DNA from: Physcomitrium patens
Lineage: Eukaryota; Streptophyta; Bryopsida; Funariales; Funariaceae
DNA length: 64,000 nucleotides
NCBI RefSeq assembly: GCF_000002425.4
Contig: NC_037271.1
Coordinates: 6,885,267 to 6,949,266, forward strand
Direction of reading: 5' to 3'
Below are positions 33,822-46,156 of this stretch, in pieces (the stretch's first letter is position 1; the number at the start of each line of letters is the position of its first letter). Below the pieces are notes generated by a model, which saw only the letters and a program-made list of their open reading frames with translations, was not told where the DNA came from and made no database searches. The position numbers were made by a program, and so were the translations under genes.

Positions 33822-34915
33822 TAGACTATCTCCAAAATCCAAGATCTTTCAAATCTAAAACAACATAATACCTCTTTACAAGATAAGACAAAACAAACTA
33901 GAATAAAATTAAACAGAATAAGACTGTGATTGTTGTTTTACTTATTTTTGACTAATCTAATTCAAATAAACCTATATATGGAGATTCAAATACAAGAAAA
34001 GACTATCCATATGAATTTTTACCTCAGGATCACATAATTAATTATCTCCTAATCAACTAAAACATCCATGAATGTTATATGTCTTTCACATTCTATAAAA
34101 GAAAATATTATAATTGATAATTCTATCTTATCTATTCATTGTCTCCTCTCTTCTTCAAACTTATGACAATAATAGGGAATACTACACTATCTTAAAAGAC
34201 TGCATAAAATATTCCATAATCTAATCACTAAAATTTTCCAAACTAACTATCATTCTCAGTAATCTGCTTCATACAATTCTAAACTCCACATATTTTTTCT
34301 TGAATCTCAATATTCAAATATATTACAATTTTCTCAGTCATATCCATACTTCACAAACATCTTCTATTGTCAACTTTTTAATCATCCATTGATAATTTAG
34401 CACTCAATAAATTCAATTTCTCATTTGATATCATTTATATCAAATCTTTTTTTTATTCCAAAATTTTACTTCACAGTATTCTTAAACTATCCATTATTCT
34501 TCTTCTACAAAGAAAATAAAGAACAAAGAGATAGCATCAAGCTTACCTTGGTTCATGACTATCATAGTCTAATCTTTTTTACTTCTTCTTCAACCTACTT
34601 ATGCTTTCCTCAAAATTCCAACCACTATACAACTAATGATAACTACTTTTCTGACTACATTGTTCATTTTGCCTTCTAAACTATCTATTCATCAATTTAC
34701 TGGATTCTATTAATTCTACATACTAGATATTATAAAACAAAAAAATCCTATTCATTCTATAAAGACATAAAAGACAAAAGTAAGCAAAAAGAATTAAAAC
34801 AAAATAGATCTAAATAGAAAGATGCACAACCAAACTTTACTAAGAGAAAGGATCTGAAGCCATACTTGACCAGATATCCCAAAAGGCCTTGGCTTGTTCT
34901 ATTTATACCTTGTCC
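33822..34915 (-). repeat. Family G LTR, split by an unidentified AT-rich insert
   Basis: 33822-33915 and 34730-34915 match the reverse strand of the G LTR (compare 51411-51640, for example AGAAAGGATCTGAAGCCATACTTGACC). Between them, about 33915-34730 is AT-rich DNA with no recognised gene; the longest frame (34425-34679) is Phe/Tyr-rich, as expected by chance in such sequence. Confidence 0.55.
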
Positions 34916-34924
34916 TACCACTGT

Positions 34925-36343
34925 TGTCATATTGTAAATAAAATAGGTAGAAGCTATTTTTTAAAAAAGATAAATTTAGGTAAAATAAGATAGATTAGAA
35001 AAATAAAAGACATAGGTATATGTAGGAAGGAATTAGAAGTTGGTTTTAGTAGAATTTACCTCAAAAGAGACAAAAATTGATATCTAGAAGAGATCAATTA
35101 TCAACCTGGATTGAAATTAAACCTTGAGGAATAAAACCAAGCTTCGACAATAATTCTGGGATTTTTTTGAAGATCAAAGAGTGGAATTTGAGAGCACACT
35201 TCATAAGTTTTTTTTAAGTATTAATTTTGGGTGATTTGAATATGTATTGACTTTGTAAGAGCTTTGCAAAGTGAAGATTTATTTTGGGTGACTTTGGATT
35301 TGTGAAATAAAATAGGTAATATTTTTTAGAGAATTTTATAAGTTTGGCAATAGATCTATAGGTGAAATTTTAAGAGATTGTGGATACATATGTATTCAAT
35401 ATATATTATAAGTTTGAGCTTGATAAAATGGTTGAATTGAGAATTATTAAATTTTAAATAAGTTGAGGACTTGAAAGTTGAACTTTGAAAGGTAGTTAGA
35501 ATTTCTAAGATCTTTAGTAATCCATTAGTTGGATTAGAATAAAATTTATTTGTGAAGATAGTAGACTTGATTTTTACATATATGTGAAATTTGAAAACAA
35601 TCAAAAAATTTGAAAGGAAAATTTTGGCATTGGAATTTCATCATTTAGATTTGAATAGGAGGGCAGCTAATACTTGAGCAGATTTTAGGATTGATCTTCT
35701 TTTTGGTGAATTTGATCTTCTTCAAAAATTTTATACTTATTTTCAACTTAATTTTTAAGAGGTGTACAAATTTTGAATTAAAATCAATAATTCATTCATT
35801 ACTTATTGAGATTTAAATTTGCTATAGGAATTACTTGAAATTGATTAGGATTTGATTTAAAGTTAAGATTAGGATTTCTGATTTGATTTAAGGTTTAAGA
35901 TTAGGATTAGAGTTTTGGATTTGATTTAAATTTTGGTAAGGATTTGATTAGAGTTCAAATAAGATTTGTCTATGATTTGATTATGAATTATTTAAGATTT
36001 GATTAGGATTTTTTTAGGATTTAATTAAAATTTTATTAGGATTTGACTAGAATTTAGTTAAGTTTTTTATTTTAATATTTTATTAAGATTTATATTTTAG
36101 TATATTTTTTTGAATTTCTATGTTATTTCTTTATCATTTCTTTAAAAGGTCTTTAGGAATTTTTTATGTTTCTTGTATAATTCTTTTGAAATTTTAATTG
36201 AATTTGATTGATGTTTGATTATATTTGCTAATCTATAATTATAATTTATTTAAGAATCTATTAGATTTTTTAGGACTTATTGTTACAATTTTCTTTTTAT
36301 CTTCCATAGTGATATGCTTGGTGCATTCTCAAGCCAAACTTCA
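34925..36343 (+). repeat. 5' LTR of the long family D element
   Basis: About 1.4 kb; starts near TGTCATATTGTAA, contains the degenerate GATTAGGATTTGATT region at about 35850-36080, and ends AAGCCAAACTTCA. Confidence 0.7.
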
Positions 36344-36422
36344 TGTAATACAATATAAGTGGTGAATCCAACATGAAAGCTTAAGGTGGTAGATGTTCAA
36401 GTTTGTTTATTCTTATTCTTAT

Positions 36423-38340
36423 TTTATGAAAGACAAGAATAGGAATTTTGAAGGAGCTTTGGGAGGAACTTCAAGTAGAGCTTCTAGTAGAGTTTCTTCT
36501 AAAGGACAAAGTATGTACATGGATCCATCAATTGCTAGTATGTTTCAAGCCTTTTCATTATCTATGCAGCAACAACAAAGCAATGATCGCAATGAAGCTT
36601 TAGCAACCAAATAATTGCAAGCAGTGGTCAATAAAATTGATCAATTTGATAGAAGAGATATTTCAAAGTATTTAAGATTTTATGTTTAAGAAATGGAATA
36701 AAAACAAGTTCCTCAAAAGAGGATGATTGAACTATTTGAGCTTGCCATAATACTGAAAATAAGAGAATATGTTTCATCAATTATGAAGCATTATGAAAAT
36801 TCATGGAAGACTTTTTTACATGCATTAAAAGAAAAATATTTCTTAGAAGACACCGATCGTGTTACTTAGAAATTATTTTTAAAATGGATTGAATGACTTA
36901 GCTAGAATTTATAAGCAATGGAACTATTAAGAGAATTTAAGTGGCAATATTCTAAATTATCAAAGATGGAAAAATTGACATTGGAGCCAAATAAAGTTGA
37001 ATTATTTCTTCAATCTATCAATAGAGAATTACAAGAAAAATTAGAATTGCTTCTTAAAAACAAAAAAAAAGATGAAGAATTAACAACAAAGTTAAAATAA
37101 AGTTAAAGATATGGTAGAATGGCTTGCCAAACAAGAAAAGAGGAAGGATAGGATTAATATTCCAAGAGTAGTACGAGCACCTAAAATTCAAGTACATACA
37201 AAACAACCAACAATGCCTACTATTTAACCTCCAACATCTTTATCAAATAAAGAAGATATGGAAATTGAAGAAATTATATGTGAGATGGGAGATCTTCAAA
37301 TCAAATTAGCAAGACTTGAAGAAAAGGCTTCTACAAATAATTTGAAGAGTGTTTTTAAATAAAGATATATACAAAGGTGCATTAGGTATAATGATGCTTC
37401 TCATACTAGGGAGGATTGCAATGAATTTATTGATATGATATAACAAGAGATTATTTACTATTAAGATGGAAAGATAATATTAAAGGATATAGAGAATCTC
37501 TTTCAAACCAATTTTGATAAAGGAGGTATGAAAGCATTAGTTCAAGACTATTTAATAAAATATAAAGTAATAATATAAGATAGTACAAGTTATCATATTA
37601 GAATAGATGATAATTTTGATAGAAGTATAGAAACAAGTAGATTTTGGACTTCTACTATTTCTACAATTTAAAAAAGAATAATGCCTTCAGAAGCGTTATT
37701 AAGAATTGCAGCTACAATACGATGTAGAACAAGTTCATAAGATCTTGTAGAAGTTCTTTCAGTTCATGTATATATTTCTAAGAGTCAATATAAAGCTTTG
37801 ATAGAAGAAAAGAGACAAGGAAATTTTGATGATATAAGAGAAAGAAATTCTTCCAAGAGGTAAACTTGAGGAAAGAAGATTTGTGAGGCAACTTCATATG
37901 AATTGCCTATAAAAGATACTTCAACAACATTGAAAGAAAAAATAAAGGAGACAAAAGATAAAAGTAAATCAATAGCTAATAAGCTACTTTTTGATATTGA
38001 AGCAACAACAGATTTAAAAGGAGTGTTGGAAGAACATGTATTAAATGCTAAGGTAGAATTCACATTGAATGAGATTTTAGAAATTACAAAGAAAGAGTTT
38101 CATGATGTTATTATTAATAGTATTAAAAGAAAGAGACAATTAATGGACAAAGCTAGGATAAATCACACTATTGATGCAAGATTATATAAAGATGAAGAAG
38201 AAAGTAATAAAGGTTATAAGAAATCAATAAATGAAAAAAATAGTTATAATCAACGAGTACATTTTGATGAGTATAGTGATAAGGAAATAGAAGCTTCAAG
38301 CCATTATACTCAAAAGTATTAGACAAAGATAACTATAGAA
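36423..38340 (+). pseudogene. gag region of family D
   Basis: Begins GNFEGALGGT-like with Ser/Ala repeats, then MYMDPSIASMFQAFSLSMQQ, LEPNKVELFLQSINRELQEK, and a later charged region (TLNEILEITKKEFHDVIINS). Large for a gypsy Gag; much of it is Lys/Glu-rich and probably coiled coil. Relic. Confidence 0.7.
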
Positions 38341-38720
38341 TCATTAGTGAAGGTAGATGATATACAAGAACCGATTGCTGCTTTAGTTGACAATGGTTCC
38401 AAAATAAATCTTATATTTAAGAATCTTTATAAGAAGTAGAGATGGCCAATGGATATGGAACATGGATGGATAATACAAGTAGCTAATAATATATGAGGCA
38501 AATTATATGGAAGTTACTCGGATGTTAAAATTTAAATTGGAGAGGTTGCAACTGAATAACATTTCTTTGTTCAAGATACAACATCATATCCATTGATTTT
38601 AGGACAACCTTATATTACAGCAACACGGATAGAAACAAAAATTCTTGATAATAGTTTAGCTTATGCATGAATATAGAATGAAGATGAAAGAAAAGCAATA
38701 CTGTTTCTAATCATGCCTCT
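38340..38720 (+). pseudogene. Aspartic protease region of family D
   Basis: VKVDDIQEPIAALVDNGSKI shows a retropepsin-type active-site context, followed by a later PLILGQPYI block, the usual ILG signature. Confidence 0.7.
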
Positions 38721-39299
38721 TAATCATGAACAAAATCGAGATAGGTTAAGGGAGAAGCCATTACTAAGAATTATTGAAGAATTTAAGAATTTTAGAGAAA
38801 TATCATTGTAAAGCAGGATTATAGAGGTACAAAAGAGGAGGTATTTTTGTAAGATATAGATGCTTTTGATATAAGTTTTATTATTATTTTTAAAAATAGA
38901 AATATTATATATAAAAAAATTAAAGATTTAAAATAAAATAAAAGAAAAAAATACATATATAATATTGAAAGGAAATTATATAGATTAAGAATTTTAAAAG
39001 ATGATGAGAGGATTTTAAGAATTTATGAAAATGGATTAGATGATCTTTTGGAGTTAATTACATCTATTACATTAGGAGATGATGATAAGATTGTAGAAAT
39101 ATATTCAAAAGAGGTTTATACTATTCTTGAATCTTTTAAAATATTAGAAGTTATTATAGAGATAAAATATAAAACAATAAATAAGAAGATAAAACCTGTT
39201 ATCAGATCTTTATCAAAAAATTTTATAGAATAAATGAAAGAAGCATCAAAGAAAAAAAGTTTAAGAAATCTAAAGAATATTAGACATGAATTTAAAAAA

Positions 39300-40215
39300 G
39301 AGGATTTTGAAGAATTGAAGATTGGATGTGATAGTTCCTTCTTACCAACAAAGATTGAATATTTTAAAGAAATGCTTAAAAAATAAGATAAATTATTTAC
39401 TTTTAGACCTCATGAAATAGGATCCTAACATTATTGCACCTATGGTTATCTTCGCAAATATATGAGGCAAATTATATGGAGGTTACACTTTTGGAAGCAA
39501 AATCTACATTTAGAATACAAGTAGTTATCATTGTTGGATACTTATATAGATTTTATTGGAAAAAACTAGATTCAAATAAAGTTGATGCAATTAGAAGAAT
39601 ACAGGATATATGTGATTCTTTAACAGAAGTATGCAAGTTTTTAGGAGCTTGTGTATTTTATCATATTTACATTTCTCATTATGCTTATATAGTAGATCCA
39701 TTGTATGAATTATTATGTAAAGATTGTTGATTTAAATGAAAAAGAAAACATATTGAAGCAATACAAAAACTAAAGGTGTTATTATTGACATTTCCAATAT
39801 TAAGAAGAATTGATTATGAATGTAATAGACAAGTAATATTTATTGTGGATATGAGTTCTATTGCTATTGGATAGGTTGTGGGTCAAGATGATTCAAGTGG
39901 AAATAGATTTGCAGTTCAATTTGGAGCTAAAGTTTTAAGTACTCATCAATGTACATATTTGAAAGTTAAGAAAAAACTATAAAGGGTTGTTTTGGCTATG
40001 AAAGTTGAAAAGGATTATTTGATTGGTACTATAGTAATAATTGAATTAGATTATTTTCCATTAATTGGAATGATTACTAATTGTTCAATACTTGATATTG
40101 CTATGCTAAGATGGATTGCTTATATTAAGTCATTAAATCTAGAATTTAAGCATGTTGTTGGAAAATATAATTTGGTGGCAAACATGTTATCTCGAACAAG
40201 ATATGAAAGAGTCTA
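39300..40215 (+). pseudogene. Reverse transcriptase (part) and RNase H of family D
   Basis: RT end: KVDAIRRIQDICDSLTEVCK then FLGACVFYH. RNase H: IVDMSSIAIGW, GQDDSSGNRFAVQFGAKVLS, KDYLIG, MLRWIAYIKSLNLEFKHVVG, ANMLSRTRYE. The FGAKVLS and MLRWIAYIKSLN blocks are unlike the usual plant gypsy RNase H and resemble a lineage I associate with fungi and mosses (from memory). Confidence 0.78.
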
Positions 40216-40960
40216 GAGATTTACAAATTTTTGCTTGAAGATGTTATTTGTCACTATGGATGTATAGAAAAAATCACTACAGATTTTAGAGAATTAAATG
40301 CACAAGAAGCTCATAATTTCTTTAAAAGATGTAGAATTAAGTTATCATTGATTACTACTTATAATCCTAAAGGGAATGTAAAAAGTGAACATGGTCATCT
40401 ATCAATTGTAAAAGCATTAGTTAAAGAATTAGTTAGTAATGGGAAGATTAAAGAATGGCCTCAACTTTTGTCATTTGCATTGTAGGCTGAGTGAACAACT
40501 CATAGTTTAGTAATAGGATATATGCCTATTGAGCTCATGAAAGGTTAAAAACCAATTATGCCAATTGAAGAGAAAGTTCGTACTTGGAGTATGCTCCACG
40601 AGAAGATGGATTAATAAAAGAAGAACTTTTGGCTATTAGAATTCAACAATTTAAACAAAGATAATGATGTGAAAATAACATTAGAAAGGTTAAAAAAAGT
40701 AAGGTTATAAAATAAGGCACGATTTGATAATCAATATTGATTGAAATCTAAATCAATAGAAAAAAGTGATTGGATATTGATTTATGATAATAGCTTGAAT
40801 AATCAACATAGTATTTTAAGGAAGTTTTTTAAATGATGGTTTGGACCATATGTAGTAACAATTGTTCATGATAATGTAACTTATTCATTACAAGAGCTAG
40901 ATGGAATAAGATTAAAAATACCAATTTCAGGGAAGCGAGTGAAGATATTCAAATAAAGAT
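40216..40960 (+). pseudogene. Integrase region of family D
   Basis: DVICHYGCIEKITTDFRELN, FFKRCRIKLSLITTYNPKGN and KEWPQLLSFAL are integrase core blocks. The minus-strand relative at 54881-55183 has the same order. C-terminal part decayed. Confidence 0.72.
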
Positions 40961-41146
40961 AAATATGAATAAATATAAAAGATCTTATTGAAAATATAAA
41001 TCTTCTAAGATAAGAAGATAAACTTGAATTGAATGGCAAAAATGATGAAGATGACTTGGATGAAGATGTAAACAACATAGTATGAATCAAACAATATTGG
41101 ATTATTTAGAGCATACCAGAGGATGTATATATTCAGAGGGGGTAGA

Positions 41147-41680
41147 TGTCATGTTGTAACATGACTATATGGTGAAAGATAATAATATAGATCTTATTAT
41201 TGAAGAGCTAAGTTAATAGATAAAGTAGAAAAATATGGATAAAAGATAGGAAGGTAGTAAATTTTTTAGTAGTAATGCTATTATTTTAAAAAAGTAGCTT
41301 CTATCTACTTTGTAAGGCCATAAATAAGGCAAAATAAGATAGATTAGAAAAATAAAAAACATAGGCATATATAGGAAGAAATTAGAAATTGGTTTTAGCA
41401 AAATTTACTTCAAAAGAGACAAAAATTAATACCTGGAGAAGACCAATTACTAATCAAGGTTGAAATCAAACCCTGAGGCACAAAACCAAGCCTCAATAAT
41501 GATTCTAGGATTCTTTTGGAGATTGGAGAGTGGGATTTGGAAGCAAACTTAATAGGATTTTTTTGAGTATTAATTTTGAGTGATTTAAGTATATATTGAC
41601 TTTGTAAAAGCTTTACAAAGTCAAGGCTTGTTTTGGTTGACTCTAGATTTGTGAAATAAAATGTAGAATATTTTGTGGTA
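41147..41680 (+). repeat. 3' LTR of family D, truncated
   Basis: Starts TGTCATGTTGTAACATGAC directly after the purine tract, matching the start of the other D LTRs, and is cut where the G LTR begins. Confidence 0.75.
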
Positions 41681-41682
41681 GA

Positions 41683-41821
41683 TCCCTCCTAAATAATCGC
41701 CCTAAATCTTTTCTAGAATGTTCTACAATAGATCCTACATGGTCCACTAATCTAATCCCAATTCTTAAAACTTCTATTCTTCTATTTATCTATATAATTA
41801 TCTTACTTAAACTCTATTACA
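41683..41821 (-). repeat. 3' LTR of family G, partial
   Basis: On the minus strand it starts TGTAATAGAGTTTAAGTAAG, matching the start of the 5' LTR at 51909. It is cut at 41683 next to the D LTR. Confidence 0.7.
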
Positions 41822-41839
41822 ATTAATCCCCCTCTACTA

Positions 41840-42931
41840 ATGTGGAATGTCTTCATTTTGCTCTCAATGGTATCTTCAAATTATTTCTTGGCAATAGGTG
41901 AGATTTTGTGCAGGTTTCTATGTTGCATCGTGAATGGAATAACATTTTTAAAGAACTTTGTAGTAAAGTTATGGATGTCCATTGCCACGACAAAGGTAGC
42001 AATATTCCAAAATATTATCTATTTTATATTCTTATTGGTCGTCAATTACAACTGGTGGTGGTGGTTGTTAGTATTGATTTGAAAAGTGCTTTGGCTCGGT
42101 ATCAAAATTCTTTTAGTTGTAAAACATGAAAGACTAGATGGACTTGAACATGTGGTGAAAGCTCAAGGAGATATGCAATATTAGATATCATTACAGAAAT
42201 GGAAAAAGATTTAAGCTATCAAGGTGTTAATTTACTAATTTGGATTGATATAAAAAGTGATAAGTTGGTGTTAGAGGGTAACACCTGATCACCCTCTTAG
42301 AAGGTCTTGTATTATCCATGGTTATTCATATACTAATACTATTGATTTTGTGAAGTAAAGAAGTAGTGCCATGCCTCTTGTAAGGCCATTGTAAGCTGTT
42401 GTATAAATTCCTCAATTATCGGATTGTTCGTGTTGATGGGATGATGAAGAGTTGTTAGCATAATTAGATGTTGGCCGATTTTAAAGAAAAATGGTGAATG
42501 ACCTATATTTGCTATCATTATAAATAAACTCCAAAGGTGTCAAGTATTCATCCCAATCATTATGATAAACTATCTTAAATGCTCGCAACATATCTTCTAA
42601 GGTCCAATTTGTACACTCTATTTGTCCATATGTTTGAGAATAAAAGACTGTAGATATGACAAGTCCTAAGCTTAATAGCTTAAATGAGTCTTATCAAAAA
42701 CTTCCTATGAAGCATAGATCTCCATCTAAAATGATGACAAGAGGTAATCTATGGTGATGAAAGATGATATCAAAGAAGCTTCATACAAGCATTGAGGCAT
42801 TAATATCCGAGCATACCACAACGAAGTAAAGTTACTTCAAAAATCAATCTACAAAGATGGAAACATCAATATGATTATGAGGTGTCTATGAAAAACATGT
42901 AATGAGATTCATGGTCACTTACTTCTAATGT
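41840..42931 (-). pseudogene. Integrase core of family G
   Basis: Minus-strand blocks resembling VTMNLITC, then LPLVIILDGDLCFIG, the usual integrase core order, lie at about 42690-42925. The C-terminal part towards 41840 is decayed. Confidence 0.6.
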
Positions 42932-44146
42932 TGTCGGGGTAGAGAGGTTTTGCCTCAAGAAAGCGCTGGACTTCTGGCTGTCACTAATTGCTCAATCAAG
43001 CTTAAAATAAAGAAACCCTAATTTCATATTTATAATTTCTCCTTTTGGGACAATTACACCAAATACTTAAGTCTTAAATAACCAACAACATCCAAAATAT
43101 GGTAGAAGTACTCTAAAACCTTATATATCCTTGTGTGGAAATTCTCCTGAAACTCAACACCTCATAACTCTTGATCCAACCGTCCAAACAAGATCAAAAT
43201 TTATATGAAGTACTAATATGTTGTTATTAATTTGTACAACAAATTTCAACCGCAAATTCGTTGCGGATCTTGAGATATCTTCAAAACCCTAACAGTCGCT
43301 TCAAACCCTAATCTTTATATACCCGCGTGCAATTTTCTTCATATCTCACAAATCATAAGTCCAAATGCCACGAAACTTATATAGATAGCTTCTTAACACA
43401 AATTTTAACATTCTCCCAAAGTTTGAGCCAAAATTTCGTTCGAAAACTCAAGTTATGGCTCCTAACACTACTTTGAACAAAACCATTCACTTACTGCCTT
43501 TGATTTGAATGCGTTGTCTTTAACTCCCTGTAACTCCTTCACATAAACTCCAAATGCAAAATTTCCTTCGCAAAATATGTATGTCTTGAAGTTGCCCTTC
43601 CAGCCGCACCTTCCGATCTCCAAAAGCTATCGTAAGACTCCTTTTAAACTCAAAAGAGTAACAGTAGGTCTCAAATTGACACCTTAACTTCAAATGGCTA
43701 TAACTTATTCATTCTAACTCCAAACTCTATAAAATTTGCACAAAAATTGTAGCAAAAATCCGAAACTTTACAACCCTTGCCTCTGATTTCCTAATGGCCT
43801 ATTTGAAGTCGCCGAAACCCTTATCAAGGTCGCGGGCAGCCTCCTAAAAGCCCATTGGGCATGGATTTCGACCAATGGGGATGAAGATCCTTATTTCTAC
43901 CTTCATCTAACCATGCCTTGGTTTCATCCCTCCCAATTAAACTCCTATTAGTTTAAATCTTTATCTTTAGGTTTCCACCTTCTCCCAAGGCTTCATACTA
44001 AATATTTAGGTCCTATATATATATATATATATATATATATTTTTTTTATATCAAAATCAAAAGAAGTAAAGAAACACATCTAGATTTATCAACATATAAT
44101 ATGTTTTAGCTAATTTTTACATACTGTAAGCATTTACAGTACGACA
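42932..44146 (-). repeat. E-family repeat, copy 2 (best preserved full copy)
   Basis: 1,215 bp from TGTCGGGGTAGAGAGG to TTTACAGTACGACA. Terminal inverted repeat TGTCG/CGACA, as in an LTR. Contains CCATTGGGCATGG near 43851, CCCTAACAG and CCCTAATC telobox contexts near 43300-43320, and an (AT)n tract at about 44014-44040. Splits the G integrase. Confidence 0.85.
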
Positions 44147-44913
44147 ACATGCCGTGGATAGTAAAATTGATTACAGTAGTGCAAGAGACGATGCATTACA
44201 TACTTTTTTATGTTGACATGACTTGCAAGAGCATGTAAAGGCTGAAATATAATGATCCAAACCTATCCAAAATCATATCCTTTAGATCCGTTCTAGAATC
44301 TTCTTTTGTACCAAATGTCCATATATTGGATTGTCATTTCTCTCTTGAAGTATGTACATCTAAAATTTAGTATTGTTGGGTACATAAATTTACTTTTTGA
44401 AATAGAGCAAGCCTTCATTAAGAGTGTAATCTTTATATTGTATATTACCACTTTCAATTGATTGCTAACCATCTTGAAATAAACATTCCATTACGTGGCT
44501 TCCTTCCATTGTAATTCTTTAATTAGATTTGAAATGATACTACTAAAAGTAGAAACTTTTGCCTTATCTTCTAATTTTTTCTTTAAGTCTAGTCTCTGTA
44601 ATAAACTATCTGATACAATATGTTCTTGTCCTTATTTGTATTCAAGCTGAATATCAAAAACCTATAACTATTCTTCTCAATGATGATTCTATAATTTCAT
44701 ATTTTTCAAATGTGAATCATGTAATAAGGGTCAATGGTCAATTAGAACAATCATTGGTTTTTCTAATAGATAGTATCGCTACATCTTTGTAGCATGTACA
44801 ATTGCTAATTGCTTCCAATCACATGCAGAGTAATTATGCTTTGTAATTTTGAGTTTGCATGATTCATATGCCATAGATTGAAGGCTCCTACCAAAGTCTT
44901 GTTGAAGGACCAC
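44147..44913 (-). pseudogene. RNase H and integrase zinc finger of family G
   Basis: Minus-strand frames read VVLQQDFGRSLQ, KLKITKHNYSACD and, nearer 44200, a decayed H2C2 finger with CKSCQHKK. These are standard gypsy segments between RT and the integrase core. Confidence 0.65.
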
Positions 44914-45004
44914 TGTCGAGATAGAGAAAGTTTATCTCCAGAAAGCACTCGGCTCTTGACTATTACTAATTGCTCAATTAAGTCTTGAGATAAAAAAGAC
45001 TAAG

Positions 45005-45035
<31 letters not shown>

Positions 45036-46156
45036 CACTTTAAAGAACAATTATACCAAATATATAAGTCTTAAGTTTCCAAAAATATCCAAAATATGAT
45101 AAAAAAACTCTAAATCTTTATATATCTTTATGGGATATTATTCTCAAACTTCAAAAACTCATATCTTCCAATTGGATCATCCAAACACATTCAAATTTTA
45201 CTTGAAGTACTAATGTAATTTTAACAACAATTAAAAAAAATTTTAACTATAAATTCATTGTGGACCTTAAGATATCACCAAAATCCTAATAGTAGCTTCA
45301 AACCCTAGTTTTTATACTCCTACATACAAATTTCTTCATATCTCACAAACTAAACACTTAAATACCACAAAATTTGTATTTATAGCTTTTTAGTACAATA
45401 ATCTATCTTTTTTAAAATATTTGAGCTAAAATTTCATCCAAATATCTAAGATATGGCTCCAACCATTACTATGAATAAAATCACTTACTTACTGCCTTTG
45501 ATTTGAATGCACTAACTTTAACTCTTTATAACTTTTTCATCTAAAATTCAAATTCATCAAATAATATATAGAAAATTTAGTTAAAGAAGTGTTCTCTCTA
45601 ACTCCAATTGTTGATTCTTTGTTGCTCTCTGCAAACATATGTTATGCCCCAAAGAATGATAGTAGGTATGAAATTGAAACCTTAACTTTAAGTGCCAATA
45701 ACTCCTTCATAAAGACTCCAAATCACACAAAATTTGAACTTAATGATCCTAGCCTCCATAGCTCGAATAAATTTGAAAGAGAAATCATAATTCCTAATTA
45801 GGCCTCGGACAGCCTCCTTGAAGCATTTTGGGCATGGCCTTTGACCAATAGGAATGAAGATCTCTATTCCTTACCTTCATCCAACCATGTCTTCCTTTTA
45901 TCCCTCCTAATAAGCCTCTTATTAGTTAAGATTTTCATCTTTAGGCTCTAATCTCCTCTCAAGGCTTCATACTAAATATTTAGGTCATATAATTTTTTAA
46001 AATTCTATAATTAAAATAGATAAAATTCAAAATAAAGTTTTTTATATCCACTTTCTTTAAATTAATCTATTAACTATTCTAAAATACATCAAGATTTATG
46101 AATATATTATATATCATAAATAATTTTTATATACTATAAGCATTTACAGTACAATA
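44914..46156 (-). repeat. E-family repeat, copy 3, with target-site duplication
   Basis: TGTCGAGATAGAG to TTTACAGTACAATA. Flanked by CCAC on both sides (44910-44913 and 46157-46160). The G coding sequence reads directly across the empty site, so this is a clean insertion into the RNase H region. Confidence 0.85.

Larger units (their letters stand above)
34925..41680 (+). mobile_element. Ty3/gypsy retrotransposon, family D, most complete copy (broken)
   Basis: 5' LTR 34925-36343, gag, protease, RT/RNase H, integrase, purine tract CAGAGGGGGTAGA (41134-41146), then a 3' LTR from 41147 that is cut at about 41680 where a G-family LTR begins. Pol resembles a gypsy lineage with fungal-like blocks. 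No chromodomain was recognised at the integrase end. The element carries many lesions and is not functional; strongly AT-rich codons suggest long-term decay. Confidence 0.82.

Noticed and set aside
34425-34679. 84-codon Phe/Tyr-rich frame
   Set aside because: Chance frame in T-rich DNA inside an element insert; no motif.
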